Shown here: positions 46,953 to 59,651 of the stretch, piece after piece
Layout: every line of letters begins with the position of its first letter
How positions within the stretch are numbered: position 1 is the first letter of the stretch
Origin: Filosporella fistucella
Lineage: Eukaryota; Ascomycota; Leotiomycetes; Helotiales
Assembly: GCA_030077755.1 (NCBI GenBank)
Contig: JAQJZZ010000017.1
Coordinates: forward strand, 496,001 to 560,000
Direction: 5' to 3'
DNA: 64,000 bases
Translations under genes and position numbers: made by a program
Notes under the pieces: model-generated
What the model was told of the DNA's origin: nothing
The model's database searches: none
Seen by the model: only the letters and a program-made list of their open reading frames with translations

Positions 46953-48977
46953 TTAGATAGTCGGATTGGCATTCAAAAATGTAGGAACGGTTGTCCCGCA
47001 AAGAATGTTTGCAAAAGGATCTTGGTTGTTCCCAAATATTGGGAAATCCCTCGTGTTAACGGTAATGGACCAATCCAGGCCATCCCATCGAGATTCTGCC
47101 CATGTCCTTGTTCCAGGTGTGCTACCCGATCTGGCGGAAATTGGTTGAGGATTTGAAGCGGTAGGAACCAATGACGGTCGGCCGCCTATACCCCAGACAG
47201 CTGCAAAGTGTTAGAAATTGTTTACTCCGCAATGTTTGAAATGCTTACCATGTGTGTAAATAAACTTCGCAAGCGTACTGGCACTCGACGCCAGGGTACC
47301 TTCACCATAGGCTGATTCCTTGACTTGGTTGTCTCCTCCATAGATAGCAGCAACTTCCAGATTATTCAGAGGAGTCAACGCACTCGGGCCTGTGTATTTA
47401 CTCTCCTGGATAATTGGCTCATTGACGTGAAGGGAGGGACTTGTGCCCCATTTTCGGACATCATAGCCACCTGGAGTCAGGATTGAAGTTTTCAAGTAGT
47501 CGTAATACGCTTGACCAGTGACACGCTCGATGAGATAACTGAGGAGGATGTAGCCATAATTTGAGTACTCGTACCCGGCTCCTGGATTGTAGTCAAGTGT
47601 GTACTTGGACATATAGTCGACAATATTCTTGACAGTCGCTGGATTATTTGTGCCAGGGTTCTGAGCAGCCGCGACCTGACGCATACTATACACCACATCG
47701 AACCCAGACTTGGTCAGATTCAATCCTCCGTAATGCGTGAGGAGATGATTGACGGTTATCTGCTGAAGGCGTGGATCGGTAGTGCTGGTGTAACCAAGAA
47801 GAGGATAGACTTTAGTAGTAGGCATGAGCTTGCCGCTGTTGTACAATGTTTGAACAGCGGCTTCGATGAACATTTTGCTATTGCTTGCAAGGAGGAAGAC
47901 GTCACTTGGCGATGTCGTATGACGATTTGCCTCACTCCATGAGTATCCTTTCTCAAATAGAACATTGCCCTTCTTAGCAACAGATAGCTGAGCTTGTCTT
48001 ACGCCATTCTTTTTCATCCAAGCTTGCATTAGAGTATCTGCCGCTGTTTGGGCAGCGGCATTGTTTTGAAAGCCAGTAATGGTACCGGTCGCGCGCCACG
48101 TTCGTGGAGTAGGAACATCATATTCTGCAAATATGACATTGAAATTTGCGTTTGCTCCTGTGCCGCCTCCTTGCAAATGAATGATATATCGACCAGCTGC
48201 TTTCTGGGTCACGTACTCTGCTTGAAGAGTAGCAGCACTTATTCCGTGCCTGGTAATCCAGGATCCAACATCAGTATCCGTGAAGGTTGAAGATATCAGA
48301 TGATTTTCCGACATTGAGAGATATGCTGGTCTCCAGTATGGCTTGGTCGTTTCAGCGTTGAAGATGATCTGGTGCTGGGCGTAAGACTGGCTGACAAATG
48401 ATGTGTACTTGTCAAATTGGTCATTGTAGTGCCAGACAGAGCAGTATCGGTTACTTGGGGAGGAACCATATTCTGAAAATGATTTGAGAATGTACCGATT
48501 GTTGAGGGCATTTTGCAGCTCGGTTTTGTAACTGGCGGAGTCGAGACCACATTTCTGATACCAGTTCGTGACACCATTCTTCTCCATCACTCCTGCATAG
48601 ATAGGGGAGGTAGCGGTGCCAGTGACAGAAACAATCGTGGTGACATATCCAGCAGCAGAATATTTGTCAAAGAATGTTTGGTATGACGAGGCGCTTGCTT
48701 CGTGAATCGCAACCCAAGCTGGCCCTGAACGTTGTACCCACACTGCAGCATACTTATTGTTAGGTGCCTGTCCATAGGTACTAAGTGAGATCATTCGATA
48801 GCCAGCCGCTGACCAAGTATTGAAGCTTGCTTGATGCTGTGCTGCTGATACATCGTAATAGAATTGCCATAATGGAGCTCTCTTGGCAATTGATGTTTCT
48901 CGTGTGGTAATTTCCGTAGGTGCGGAGATTGAGAAAGCGAGCAGCCAGCCTAGTAAGGCGAGGAATGGGAGCCTCAT
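46953..48977 (-). CDS. Polyglycine-hydrolase-like secreted serine hydrolase (beta-lactamase fold)
   Basis: Secreted two-domain serine hydrolase. Exons 48977-47249 and 47200-46953 give 658 residues. A signal peptide (MRLPFLALLGWLLAFSISAP) is followed by four repeated units with W/Y and GY motifs (AAGYRMISLSTYG, AAGYVTTIVSVTG, NRYILKSFSEYG, AGRYIIHLQ), each near YAAVWV, YAGVM or YCSVWH. That is the N-terminal arrangement of polyglycine hydrolases. The C-terminal class C beta-lactamase-like domain has the S-x-x-K box SNSK (Ser365, Lys368) and the Tyr-Ser-Asn box in EYSNYGYI. Length matches the roughly 640-residue Epicoccum and Bipolaris enzymes, which cut the glycine-rich hinge of maize class IV chitinases. 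Substrate identity here is inferred. Confidence 0.85.
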
Positions 48978-50046
48978 GCTGCTTGAATTGGATCAGTCGG
49001 GTTCAGGAACATAGTAAATATGCTTAGCAAACGAGGAGTCGTACCTGTCTATGTTTGATGCCAAGAACAATCAAAAAATCTGCAAAACTTAAGAATGGAA
49101 AGGACAAAATGATAATGGTGCTAGTATGTGAAATGATGAACAGGAGCCTGAAACTGAATCAACATTTTGAAAAATTCGTTGCTTTATACCTACTGAGTAG
49201 ACGATCTCCTTTCTCGGTCTGACGCGGGAACAAAATGCAAAATGCAGCTCGTCGGAGGAGCTCACAAGGCTGACATTTCAGCCATCTCCTCCACCACAAG
49301 GCGCAGCGCTGTAACTCCGAACAATGCGGCAGGATCATTGGAACGTGGACTTGTGTGGCCGTGCAACAGAATCAAGCATTTCCACAAAGTATATCTGGTG
49401 GAAATTTGCTGCGAAGGCAGCTGTCGAATGTCTCTCAGATTTGTTCTGTTGACCTACGCGACTGCTTGGCGTTGGGCTGAGTTCTATCTTTGGAAAGGGT
49501 ATGAGAGCTTTTGATTATGTACTTAGTGCCTGGACTAACTAACGAGTGGAGAGGTTTCTGGAGAGTTATAGTTCTCAGGAAGTCGCCGTGAGCAGCCAGC
49601 ATAGAAAGGACTTTAGAGACCAGGTGCCACTTGGCTGATTCTCCAACTGCACTGCGGTCGTTCTGTGCCAAGCCGATAACTACGAGATGGTTGTTTTCCA
49701 ACATTGTTTGGTGCCAATGGGAAGTTATGTGTCTCATCGTGCTCGATGATAACCACATTGCGACAGTCGACGGGCGTGCTGGGAGGCCAAAATTTCAGGT
49801 TGGTGAGGTTGGTCACGTGAAACTTTCCCTGTAACCAAACACGGAACCCAATTTTACCCGGATTTCGCTCAATCCTTTGCGTTGTATTCGTCATGATAAT
49901 CTGCTATATCGTAAGCTGTAGAGAAGACAAAAACATTTTGCTCATGGCTCGCGCTGAAGTTTGGATGACATACTCCTGCAGCCCGAGAGAGATAGAGAAC
50001 TCGAATCAGCTGATCTTTCAGGTGACCAGCGCCAACCATCAGGACT
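48978..50046. other. Intergenic region
   Basis: Promoter of the secreted hydrolase (minus) and of the ankyrin gene (plus). Short overlapping frames around 49240-49890 have no recognisable content. Confidence 0.45.
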
Positions 50047-51872
50047 ATGAGTTCTCCTCCTGATGGCGAAGAAGGATTCCTTCCACTTCAAATAGCTGTG
50101 TCTAACAAAGACCTTGCTGGGCTCAAAGCCCTACTCGAACATTCTCAAGAATCGATCAATTCTCGCGATCCTTGGAATTACACCCCTCTTCAAATCGCAA
50201 TCCAGGGGAATGATGTCCCTGCTGTCAAACTCCTGCTCTCTTATGGCGCAGATTCAAACCTTCGGGTGCCAGACGACTACTCTGATTTAGTTGAAGGGAC
50301 AAACTCTCTGAGCTTGGCAGCATCTTGTGGCCACGGTGAAGTCCTGAGACTTTTATTGGACAATGCTTGTCGGCTCACCTCGAGATCTCTTTACATAGCT
50401 GCTGAGTCCGGGAGACTAGAATGTGTTGCATTTATACTGTCATGGATTATAAATATAGAAGGATTTGTGTTCGATGATGGCGTGAAGGAAAGAGAGGCAA
50501 TTGGAGAGGCATTGCGAATAGCGGCAGCTGGGTGGAGAAGTGATATTGTCGAGGTCATACTTCAAGATCGGGAAATTGAAAGAAGATTCCTGGGTAAGGC
50601 TCTTTATTGGTCAGTTCAGGATGAAGATGAAATTGATGATTTCCATGTCATCAACCCAGTTTCTAAAACAACACCTGAGGGCAGAGAGAAGCGAATCAAT
50701 AGTGTGAAGTTGCTGCTGGACGCGGGGGCTGATCCTAACTTCAGAGAGATGCATCTTGGGATTCAAGGAGTGACTCCACTCCATCAGGCCGCGCGGATGG
50801 GAAATCGTGTGAAAGAGATCTTCAAGTTGTTCCTAGACAAAGCGTCCGATGTCAACTCAGAAGATGAAGCTGGCCAAACGCCGCTATTTAAGGCAGTCCT
50901 AGCAGACGGGGAATATTTTACTCAGGAACTTATTGCAAAAGGCGCCATCAGCAATCACACTGATCAAGAGGGGTGCACACCGTTACATATCTCAACAGCA
51001 AATCTCACACCAGCTTGCAGATCTATCATGACCTGCCTCCTTGATCACGGTGCGCAGATTTTTGCTTTGACACAACAGAGAGAAACCCCGCTTCACCTAG
51101 CAGCTCATCATGGAAATACAATAGCAGTAAGTGTTTCGGTCTGTTAGGATACCTTTGGTCTTAGGGTCGCAGAACTGACCCCGCGTGAACTTTATTCGAC
51201 CTCTCTATTCAGTATCAAAGCTTTGGCTGACTCCAGGAATTCTAGCTGGAAACCCTACTTCCTCTCTCAGATCCGCTTTTGCTCGCAGCTAGATCTGCAA
51301 CCGGTTTCACCGCTCTTCACTTTGCTGCTGATGGATACAAAAGTCAGCATTGCATCGGGGTTGTGAACCAGCTTCTTTCTAAAAGAGTTGACATCAATGA
51401 ACCTACCGACGACGGCCGCACAGTCCTCCATCTGGCAGTCACTGCTTCCATACTCGACAAATTAGAATTTATCTCATTCTTGCTCGAGAATGGAGCCGAT
51501 GTTGATGGCCATTCAAGTGGAGAATGTTCAAGTGACTCTATCCATCGACGGGCAGACGTTTCCGATTCCGTGAAGTCAAAGCTTCTGGAGAAAGACGCGA
51601 TTGATACACCATTACATCTTGCTCTCGATGGTGGTAGCACGGACCTTCACATTGTGTATCTTTTATTGCGTGGAGGTGCCAATATTGAAACCAGAGATGC
51701 TATTGGGAGGACTGCACTTCTGCGATGCGTGGTTGAAAACGACGTTTCCTCAGTACGGCTAGAAATCGCACAAGAATTGATCAAGAGAGGAGCGAACGTT
51801 GAAGCTGTAGATAATCTCGGACGAAAAGTTGATGTCGATATATGGTGTGCGGAGCAAGGTTGGGCTCAATAA
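50047..51872 (+). CDS. Ankyrin-repeat protein
   Basis: Protein-interaction solenoid of 568 residues made almost wholly of ankyrin repeats. Exons 50047-51126 and 51246-51872; the acceptor at 51245 (TCTAG) keeps the frame and continues a repeat (NTIALETLL). At least eight repeats are seen by the TPLH/TALH...A...G...LL pattern, for example NYTPLQIAIQGNDVPAVKLL, GVTPLHQAARMGN, GCTPLHISTANL, ETPLHLAAHHGN, GFTALHFAADG and GRTVLHLAV. No NACHT, kinase or other effector domain adjoins it in this model, so the partner is unknown. Confidence 0.85.
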
Positions 51873-52598
51873 AGCATGCTGCAGGCTCCTATTTTGACGA
51901 TACATAATGGCGATCTTCTGAAAGTACAACTACAGATCTTCCAGCTAAACATCAAGAAAAAGCTAACAGTATTTTACTCTCCAGGTTTTGTGAGGGAAAA
52001 GGAGCTGTGGTGGGTGGTAATCCCGGATTGCGTGCGAAACAGTATTACTTCTTCAACTTCAGTGGAGGTAGTACTTGTAGGCTTTATCTGCGTCTTGACA
52101 GAAGTGGTGACGGGTGGTTAGCCATAGTGCCTCTCACCTCAGCGAAGGTTTTTTAAATTCATGAGTTTATATGACGTTCCGGCAGAGAATTTTAGCTTGC
52201 ACATGAATTGCTCATCACTGTTAATGACCCAATGGATGAACAGTACCTAAATAGGAGTCTGTGAGGGATTAAGGGACAAAGCGGGGATTGGAGAGGTTAA
52301 ATACCAGTCACGTGAAGCACTATTTTGCACTTCAATTCTTCCTCGAAGTTTGTGCCACTCCATAGACAATCTGAAATCATTAATTCTCTCATCTCAAGCC
52401 TATGATAGACGACAAGTGTCTTCCATCGAAAGAACAGTGTCGAAAGCTTGATGACTCATTCATGCCTAGAATGCCAACAAATGCGAGGACAGATTTCGGT
52501 AAATCCTTCGACCAGATGGATACGAGTATATGCAGAATTTCGAGTGAAAGAGCTATGCGCATCACCCTCCCCTTATATCTATTATTTGTTTCATCTCC
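51873..52598. other. Intergenic region
   Basis: 3' end of the ankyrin gene and leader of the Hsp70-like gene. Frames at 52402-52602 lie in that leader and end just after the real start. Nothing else is recognised. Confidence 0.45.
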
Positions 52599-54731
52599 AT
52601 GATGACCAGCATCATTTCAACAGTGCGAAGAAGTCATTTGCTATCTCTTCTTGGTTTCTCAGCAGCTTTGTACCTTGCCGTTCTCTTGCACCCCCGAAGT
52701 CGAGTACTACAGGTCATATATCCGATTGAGAAGATACCAAGAGGTGGAGGTGAATATGGAGATAGTATGGCAATCGATCAATGTCATTGGAGTTATAAGA
52801 TTTAGTCGCTAATCTTGGTTAGTTATCAGCATCGATTTTGGCCGAACGGAATCCCGGATCGCTATTGCCGTAGAAGATAAGATTATTATGATTGCAGACA
52901 AGCATGGAAACACAGCAATCCCGTCATTTATAGCATATACGGAAAATGGAATATTGTTCGGTGCCGCCGCAAAGGAGTATGCTCTGAGAGATCCCGAAAA
53001 TACCATTTATGATGCTAGGTATGTTAGCCCAGCCTACAACTCTAGAACGTTGTCTAATTTGCAGACAGGAGTCTTTTAGGTCTAGAATTCTCTGAAGATG
53101 CCATCCAAGAAAAGATTGGAATCCTACCTTTTGTTGTAGTCCCTTCGTCCGATGGGAAACCTCTACTTCAAGTCCAGCTAGGTGCTACTACCAAGCTCCT
53201 GTCACCAGAGGAGGTCTGCACTGAGATGTTGAAACACTTGAAAGGTATAGCGGAGACAAAGCTTCGAAGACCAGTCACTCACGCCGTGATGACCGTTCCT
53301 GCCTATTTCAGCGAAGTACAGCGACAAAGTATCAAAGATGCTGCGTCTCGCGCCGGCCTGACACTGATAAGAATCACGAAAGAACCCATGGCAGCAGGTC
53401 TTGCCTATGGGATAGACCAAATGACTTCTATTGGAGGGGCATACAGAGACGAGGATTATGGACTTCTGGTCTGCGAGATTTCTCCATCCAGTACCCACAT
53501 CGCAGTACTCAGTGCCGAAGAAGGAATTTTCGATGAGCTAAGTGTGGTATCTGATACTCATGTTGGCGGACTAGATTTTGAAAACACGGTTTTCGATTAT
53601 ATGGTCAACGAATATCAGCAATTGAATAGCGATAACGAGAAAAGGGATATAAAAACCATATCATCGATCAAGAAGCAAGCCGAGATCGCGGAGAAGAAAT
53701 TTCAAGCGAATTCTCCACCTTTGTCCATCACAATCGACATTCCCGCTTTCTATCCTGATCCACCCTTCAGCCTGTACATTTCCAAACTGGAGCGAGATCA
53801 TCACCACGAGGAGCTATTTGGCTACATAATACAACTTATTGAGAAGGCTTTGTGGGAAGCAAAATTACAGAAAAATACTCTTAATGGTATTATCCTGACT
53901 GGCGACCCAACCCATACATCTCTAATTGAGCCTTACATCCGCAAATACTTTGACATCGGCAAATCCAACACAACCCTGTTCACATCAATACCTTCAAATG
54001 AAGTCTTTGCCCGTGGCACAACAGTGATAGGAAAGTTATTCTCCACTCCAAGCAGCGACTACCACGACTTTGTTGGATGGATTGACGTCAACCCCCTAGC
54101 TATAGGTGTCGGTACAAGCAACGGCCTCCTTCGAAAAGTGATACCCAGAAATACGGTCATTCCGAACCGAAAATCGTTGACGATTGCACCTGCGGCTAAG
54201 AACCAGAAGAAGATAACGATGAAGATATATGAAGGCGAGAGAGCTCTTGCAAAAGACAACAGATTACTCGGCTCTGTGAATATTCCCCTCCTTGAGGACG
54301 AGACTGATGTTACAGTCGTCGTCGATATGGATCTTGATGGTTCAATCCTGGTCGTTGCCCGGCCGAATAAATTCACACAATATTTTCCGATAAATATACA
54401 CAATCCGGAATATAAGCACAAAAAGGACCCTGAATTGATTGAAGATTTCTTGCAGGAGTGGTTTGGAACCCAAGTGGAGAACGGGAAGCGGAAGTGGATG
54501 CATTTCAAATGGTGGATTGGAATGGAGCCAGCGGAAGTGAGAGTTGAGATTGCGTCGCCGATAAAGAGCGATGTATACGACCCTGACAGATTCCATCGGA
54601 TTGTTATGGAAGCGGAGAAACATGCAGAAGAAGATAAGAAGATCAAAGATCAGGGCGGCATTGGTGAGCAGGAGGATTTCGGATTTGTGATACCTGGAGA
54701 TGAGCATTTCAAATGTCACCATGGAACATAA
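52599..54731 (+). CDS. Divergent Hsp70-family protein with N-terminal membrane anchor
   Basis: Exons 52599-52764, 52823-53018 and 53069-54731 give 674 residues. A hydrophobic segment (LLSLLGFSAALYLAVLL, about residues 15-31) suggests a signal anchor. The Hsp70 nucleotide-binding fold follows: IDFGRTESRIAI (phosphate-1 loop, normally DLGTT), VTHAVMTVPAYFSEVQRQSIK and KEPMAAGLAYGID, then VGGLDFENTVFDYM and FARGTTVIGKLF. The normally invariant phosphate-2 motif DLGGGTFD is replaced by CEISPSSTHIAV. ATPase function is therefore doubtful. The substrate-binding part is short, and the C terminus lacks HDEL or EEVD. It looks like a regulatory or pseudo-chaperone paralogue. The second intron's acceptor (GACAG) was chosen to keep frame. 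Confidence 0.82.
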
Positions 54732-54853
54732 TTTTTACCGAGTTTGAAATTAAAAATAAAATTTTAATTCCGTGTGTGGCGTGAGAAATTTGAGTCTACT
54801 GACCGGCTGTCTGCCGTATCGTAGAAAGCTTGTACCTGCTGGTTTTCTTTCTG

Positions 54854-56936
54854 TCACGAAGTATTCTCTGTATGATACACCTGTTCTTCCTTATTTGCCG
54901 AAAAATGTTGCGTTTGCTCTACAGAGGCCTCCAAGTTCATCTCGCGAGCTACTTTCTTGAAGTGACGTGGCGGTACATTCATTGCATACAATCTGTCGAT
55001 CTTCTCAAATGAGATACCCTAATATGCCAATCTCATCAGCACAAGTCTCATTTAAAGAAATCCCAACAATCAGATGAGGCTGTAGAACTGACCATGGTTT
55101 CAGGGTAGAGATACCAGCCTCCGACTGCAGCAATCAATCCAGTACCCAAAAAAATGAACCCAACCTTCCCTCCCAGGTTGCCTGCATCTGGGTTGATCTT
55201 GACGCATATATTAGTCATTTCCAAGTGAAGTCAGACGAGGACTGCTAGAAGATCTCACCATGTACGGAACCGTGAACTGCATAATCAACCCCCATATAGC
55301 ATTCGTAATCGTAATGAGTCCTTGAGTAGCGCTCCTTAAGCGCATAGTAGCAATCTCAGAAGCCAGCACAAATCCAGTTGCTCCAATAGAAAGCTGGTAT
55401 ATGATAGCCCACATATATATAAACGCAACTATACCCCAGCTTGCGCGTGTCTGATTGGGTACACATCCCATTATCCCAATTAAGAGAAGCATAAAGCAAA
55501 GGATAAATTGAGGAATGACGATTAGGAATCGACGACCGAATGTCTCGGTGAGTGGGAATGCGGCGGTGCTGGCGACCAACATTACTACGTATAGGGCAAC
55601 GGATGCGGTGAAGTAGTCTTTGATGCCGATGAGCTCGAGAAAGTAAGTAGCATAGCCAATGACAAATGTAGCACCGATCATTTGCTGTGCACTTGCTGCA
55701 AAAATAGCAGTCAAGGTGCGCTTGCGATTGGTTTTGCGGAAGCAGTCTGCTTCCGCATCAACATTCATGCCCAGAAACTTGCTGTTGTGTGTTCCTTCGA
55801 TGCTGTTTTGAAGGTCGGTCGTGAATGCAATCTCGTCCTGCATGCGACGGACTTCTATATCATAGAACTCTGAGTCTTTGAAGCCATAGATGCGTTGAAG
55901 TGCTTTCTTTGCTTGTGGTGCTTTGCCTTGACGAACGAGCCAATATGGTGATTCTGGGAAGAATGGCCAGACGGCAGTCAAGATTACTGTATAGTAAGTA
56001 TGTCAGACACTACCCCAAGAGCTTATGGAAGTGAACAACTTACGAGGGAAGATATACATCGCAACTACCGGCGTCCACCATTGCCTGGAAATGAGTGAGC
56101 AGTCTCTTTGCTGCAGACCGAATAATTACAAACCATTTGCCGTCAATACTGCTACTTCCTTTCGACACGACCACGCTGCCATCTCATTAGTAACATTCAC
56201 AAATATGAATATCTGGGACACATACATGGCGAATTGTCCGAAAACAATGCTTGTGTTGAAGAAACAAAGAAAGAATCCTCTAAGTTCCGGGCGACAAGTT
56301 TCTCCAATCCAAAGAGGAGCAATTGTGAACATCATGCCAATGGCAATGCCTAGTAAAGTGATGAGTACAAGTCCGAAGAGAAAAATACTGAGCAGAATGG
56401 TATGTACACACCATTGACTCCACGACCTGCTAAATGCATTCGCCAATCTGGAGCAAGTTGCTGCAGAAGAATCCCAGCAGTGGAGATAAAAGAAGCTGCA
56501 AGAATACCCCACTTACGTCCATACTTCTCTAACAGAGGTATGAATATGAACGTCGCCACGACCTCGCAAGCAGGAGCAATAGAATTCCAAGCAGATAGAT
56601 ATCGAGCTGGGATGAGATAGCTGCCATCAGGTCTCAAAACCCCAAATTTTTCTCGGAAAGCGGGAAGGGCTGCGAGTTGTCCTCCTGCTACAATATCGAA
56701 GCCTTGCATGATTACGCCGCTGGAGATCCAGAATGCTAAATAGGTTGATCAGACTGTTTTTTAAGGTAGGACAAGGCCTTGGAACATACCCCAGAGCGCA
56801 AAGCGTGTTTGGGTTTTGAGAATCTTCCATTTGTCGTCAGGATTGACGACGGAATAATCGACTCTATAATCATGTTTATTTCAGCATCCATCTGAGGAGG
56901 GTGAAAGGGTAGTAACTACCCATTGATTAAAGTCAT
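54854..56936 (-). CDS. MFS sugar permease, disaccharide (alpha-glucoside/maltose) type
   Basis: Proton-coupled sugar transporter of the plasma membrane. Exons: 56936-56920, 56863-56790, 56734-56412, 56349-about 56126, about 56080-56043, 55986-55259, 55197-55093, 55018-54854. The junction between 56126 and 56080 is not resolved. Family evidence: [21 protein letters not shown] and [11 protein letters not shown] (as in maltose/alpha-glucoside permeases), [31 protein letters not shown] and [13 protein letters not shown]. About 12 membrane spans. It is divergently paired with the GH32 gene, sharing a 764-base promoter with CCGCGA-type inverted repeats, and ends 122 bases from the Hsp70-like gene in convergent orientation. 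Context suggests uptake of sucrose, oligofructose or a fructose dianhydride; that is inference. Confidence 0.88.
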
Positions 56937-57317
56937 TGTCAACTTTTGTCAACAGCTTCGATAGCCGTCAGATAGAATTGTCTTTCAGGAAAAGCGGAAT
57001 GTGGAGGGCAATGATGCCGGAGCCAAATGGTGATGAAAAAAAAATTTGTCTCGAGAAAAGGGAGATATTGTCGTTCTTATAGACAGGCCATATCTGACTC
57101 CCATCAAGGATTTTGCAATATCAGGAATAACAACTCCACAAACTCTGTCCCCAGGTTTTCCGGCACGCAGAAGATGGGGTAGTCGGCGGGGCTGAAGACC
57201 CAGTATTGTGAACCGGGAATGTATCTCCAGGGCGGTAACGAAACTTGACACCTTCCATCGGAGAGTGAAATCAGACACGGGAAGAGGCATTGGGAACTAG
57301 GGCGCGACATTAGCTTT

Positions 57318-57434
57318 GCGGAGATTGAACAGTGTCTCCGCGAATATATTCGAAGACGTGAGTGAGAAAGCATCGCGGAAGTCGATTCTCTTTCCGCGAT
57401 ACTTCATCTTGGCATTTGTAAATTGCTTCCGCGT
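57318..57434. promoter_or_regulatory. Cluster of CCGCGA-type motifs in the permease/GH32 divergent promoter
   Basis: Five related words lie in 117 bases: GCGGAGA (57318-57324) with its exact inverted copy TCTCCGC (57335-57341); ATCGCGGAA (57372-57380) with its exact inverted copy TTCCGCGAT (57392-57400); and CTTCCGCGT (57426-57434). The two inverted pairs have spacers of 10 and 11 bases and present CGG and CCG half-sites, as expected for dimeric Zn2Cys6 regulators. The regulator encoded at 59.7-61.7 kb is the obvious candidate. Binding is not shown. Confidence 0.5.
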
Positions 57435-57700
57435 ACCCCACCTTATGCCGCCCGTATTGCCCAATAGGTTGAATTTCAACAATATACAATTGTTTCTCTT
57501 CGGAGAATAATCAATTTTCCCGATGATACCTATCAGCGCCCTCGAAAGATGGAACAGTACTTGTTGACATGTGCCTTAATGTTTATTGCTTCTATATTTT
57601 TTGAGACGTGCTTTTTCTCGGGAGGTAGAATATTATAGTTGGCAGCAATTCAGCTGACACGGTTCCTCTCTTTGAAACTGACTGTTATCGTTAAGAAATC

Positions 57701-59553
57701 ATGGAAAAGGAGAAGTCTCACGAGCATGCTACCAATTCGAGACCACGACTTCATTTCACCACTTCGACATGGATAAATGATCCATGTGCTCCAGGTTATG
57801 ATCCCAAGACCGGAGAATATCATCTTTTCTATCAATGTAAATTCTCTCAATTCTTTTTATTGGAAAAAGGCTCAATTGTCGTTTCTACTGACACGAATCT
57901 CAAGGTAATCCTTTCGATTGCGAATGGGGCAACATGTCTTGGGGGCATATAACCTCCAAAGATCTCGTGACTTGGACTCGACGCACTGAGAAGCCGGCAT
58001 TGAATCCTGATCAGGAATATGATAAGGAAGGTGTGTTCACGGGTTGCTTCGCTCCCCTCACAGGAGCCAAAGAGGAGCAGCTTACACTCGTATACTCGTC
58101 AATCTGCCATATGCCTTTTCACTGGCGTACTCCTCCGTATCCACGAAATGCTGCGGGTTTGGCACTTGCAACGTCTAATGATGGAGGAGAAACGTGGGTA
58201 AAACCATCGAGCAATCCAATTTTAGAAGGGGAGCCAGAGGGAATTGCAGTGACTGGATTTCGTGATCCATTTCTAGCACGTTGGCCTGAAGCTGATCGAC
58301 TGCTCGAGCGTACAGAAGAGAGGCTCTATGGGCTGGTGTCCGGAGGCGTGGATAGCTCAGGTCCAACAACATTCCTCTACGACGTCGAACCAAATGATCT
58401 GTCAAAGTGGAAATATTTGGGTCCATTAGTTGAAATCAAGCAACGATTCCAGCCATCGGAAAAGTGGAGTGGCAACTATGGCATCAATTGGGAATGCACA
58501 AATTTCTTCACATTCGAGCCTGCTGCAAATTCACGGCAATTCTTACTCATTGGAGCAGAAGGGGATGTGGAGAGAGAGCATGTCAAGAATTTCAAGTCTC
58601 CTGCGGGCGTCTCCCGAACGGTCCGTACTCAGGTTTGGATGTCAGGGGATCTTGTGAGGAAAGAAGACAGCATTAAATTTGAGTACAGATATGGCGGTTT
58701 CGTAGACCATGGCTCATACTACGCTGGGAACACATTTCTAGATCCAAAATCAGGCCGGCGCATATTGTATGGGTGGATTCCAGAAGAGGATATCCCACTC
58801 GACCACGCTCGACTGAAAGGTTGGAACGGTTCTTTGGCACTACCTCGAGAGGTCTTTATTATCACCATTCCCAACGTTATCAGAGCACTGCATAGTCCGC
58901 TTGCTGAGATTGCTTGCATCGATACCGAGTTGCAGCAGGATGGCTTGACGAAATTAGAGACTTTGGGAGTGAAACCGATCTCCGAATTAAATCGCTGGCG
59001 TGACAATTGTCTCCAGTTTCGTCCAAAAACTTCTTCGCTGTCACTCCCCACATCAGATAACAAACAGAGTGCAACTATCTTCTCCGCTGAGTATTCGGCG
59101 TGGGAGCTTGAAGCCATCATCTCGCTTGACCAAGAATGCGAAAGTGTGGGTTTCCACATAAGGCACAACGACGATCTCTCTACTCGCACCACAATTGCCT
59201 TCTCTACGCTGAACGAGGCAATAACTGTGACTAGAGAGTCATCAAGCCCAAAGGCTGATATAATCAAATGTCCCGAGTCTGGTCCTTTCACGCTTTTCAC
59301 GACTCGACCACCAGGTGATGACCAACAGGAAGAGCAGGAAAAGTTGCATCTCCGAGTATTCTCGGATGGCGACGTACTTGAGATATTTGCAAATGATCGA
59401 TTTGCATTAGCGACGATGGTTTATTCGGATATCTATGATGCCACTCATGGAGGCATCACCGCGTTTGCGACAGGAGGCAAGGGAAGCGGGGTATTTGAGA
59501 GCATCAAACTCTGGGATGGTCTGAACTGGATGAAGTCTATTGTTGTAGATTAA
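57701..59553 (+). CDS. GH32 beta-fructofuranosidase, intracellular
   Basis: Glycoside hydrolase family 32 enzyme that releases fructose from sucrose, inulin-type or levan-type fructans. Exons 57701-57836 and 57905-59553 give 594 residues; the splice restores FYQCNPFDCEWGNMSWGH. Catalytic residues are all visible: nucleophile Asp27 in WINDPC, transition-state stabiliser Asp166 in FRDPF, and acid/base Glu242 in WECTNFF. The beta-sandwich module follows, with LRVFSDGDVLEIFAND. The N terminus (MEKEKSHEHATN) is hydrophilic with no signal peptide, so it should act in the cytosol on imported sugar. It is divergent from the permease and ends 98 bases from the convergent regulator gene. Exact specificity (invertase, exo-inulinase or other) cannot be told. 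Confidence 0.93.
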
Positions 59554-59651
59554 CTCTCATGTGTCTCCAATCTCTTGAGACGTTGTTGACGTGTGATGAT
59601 TGGCTTGGTAGTGATGTGATTTCTCCCGATCCACCCTGTTTTCCTGGCTGT

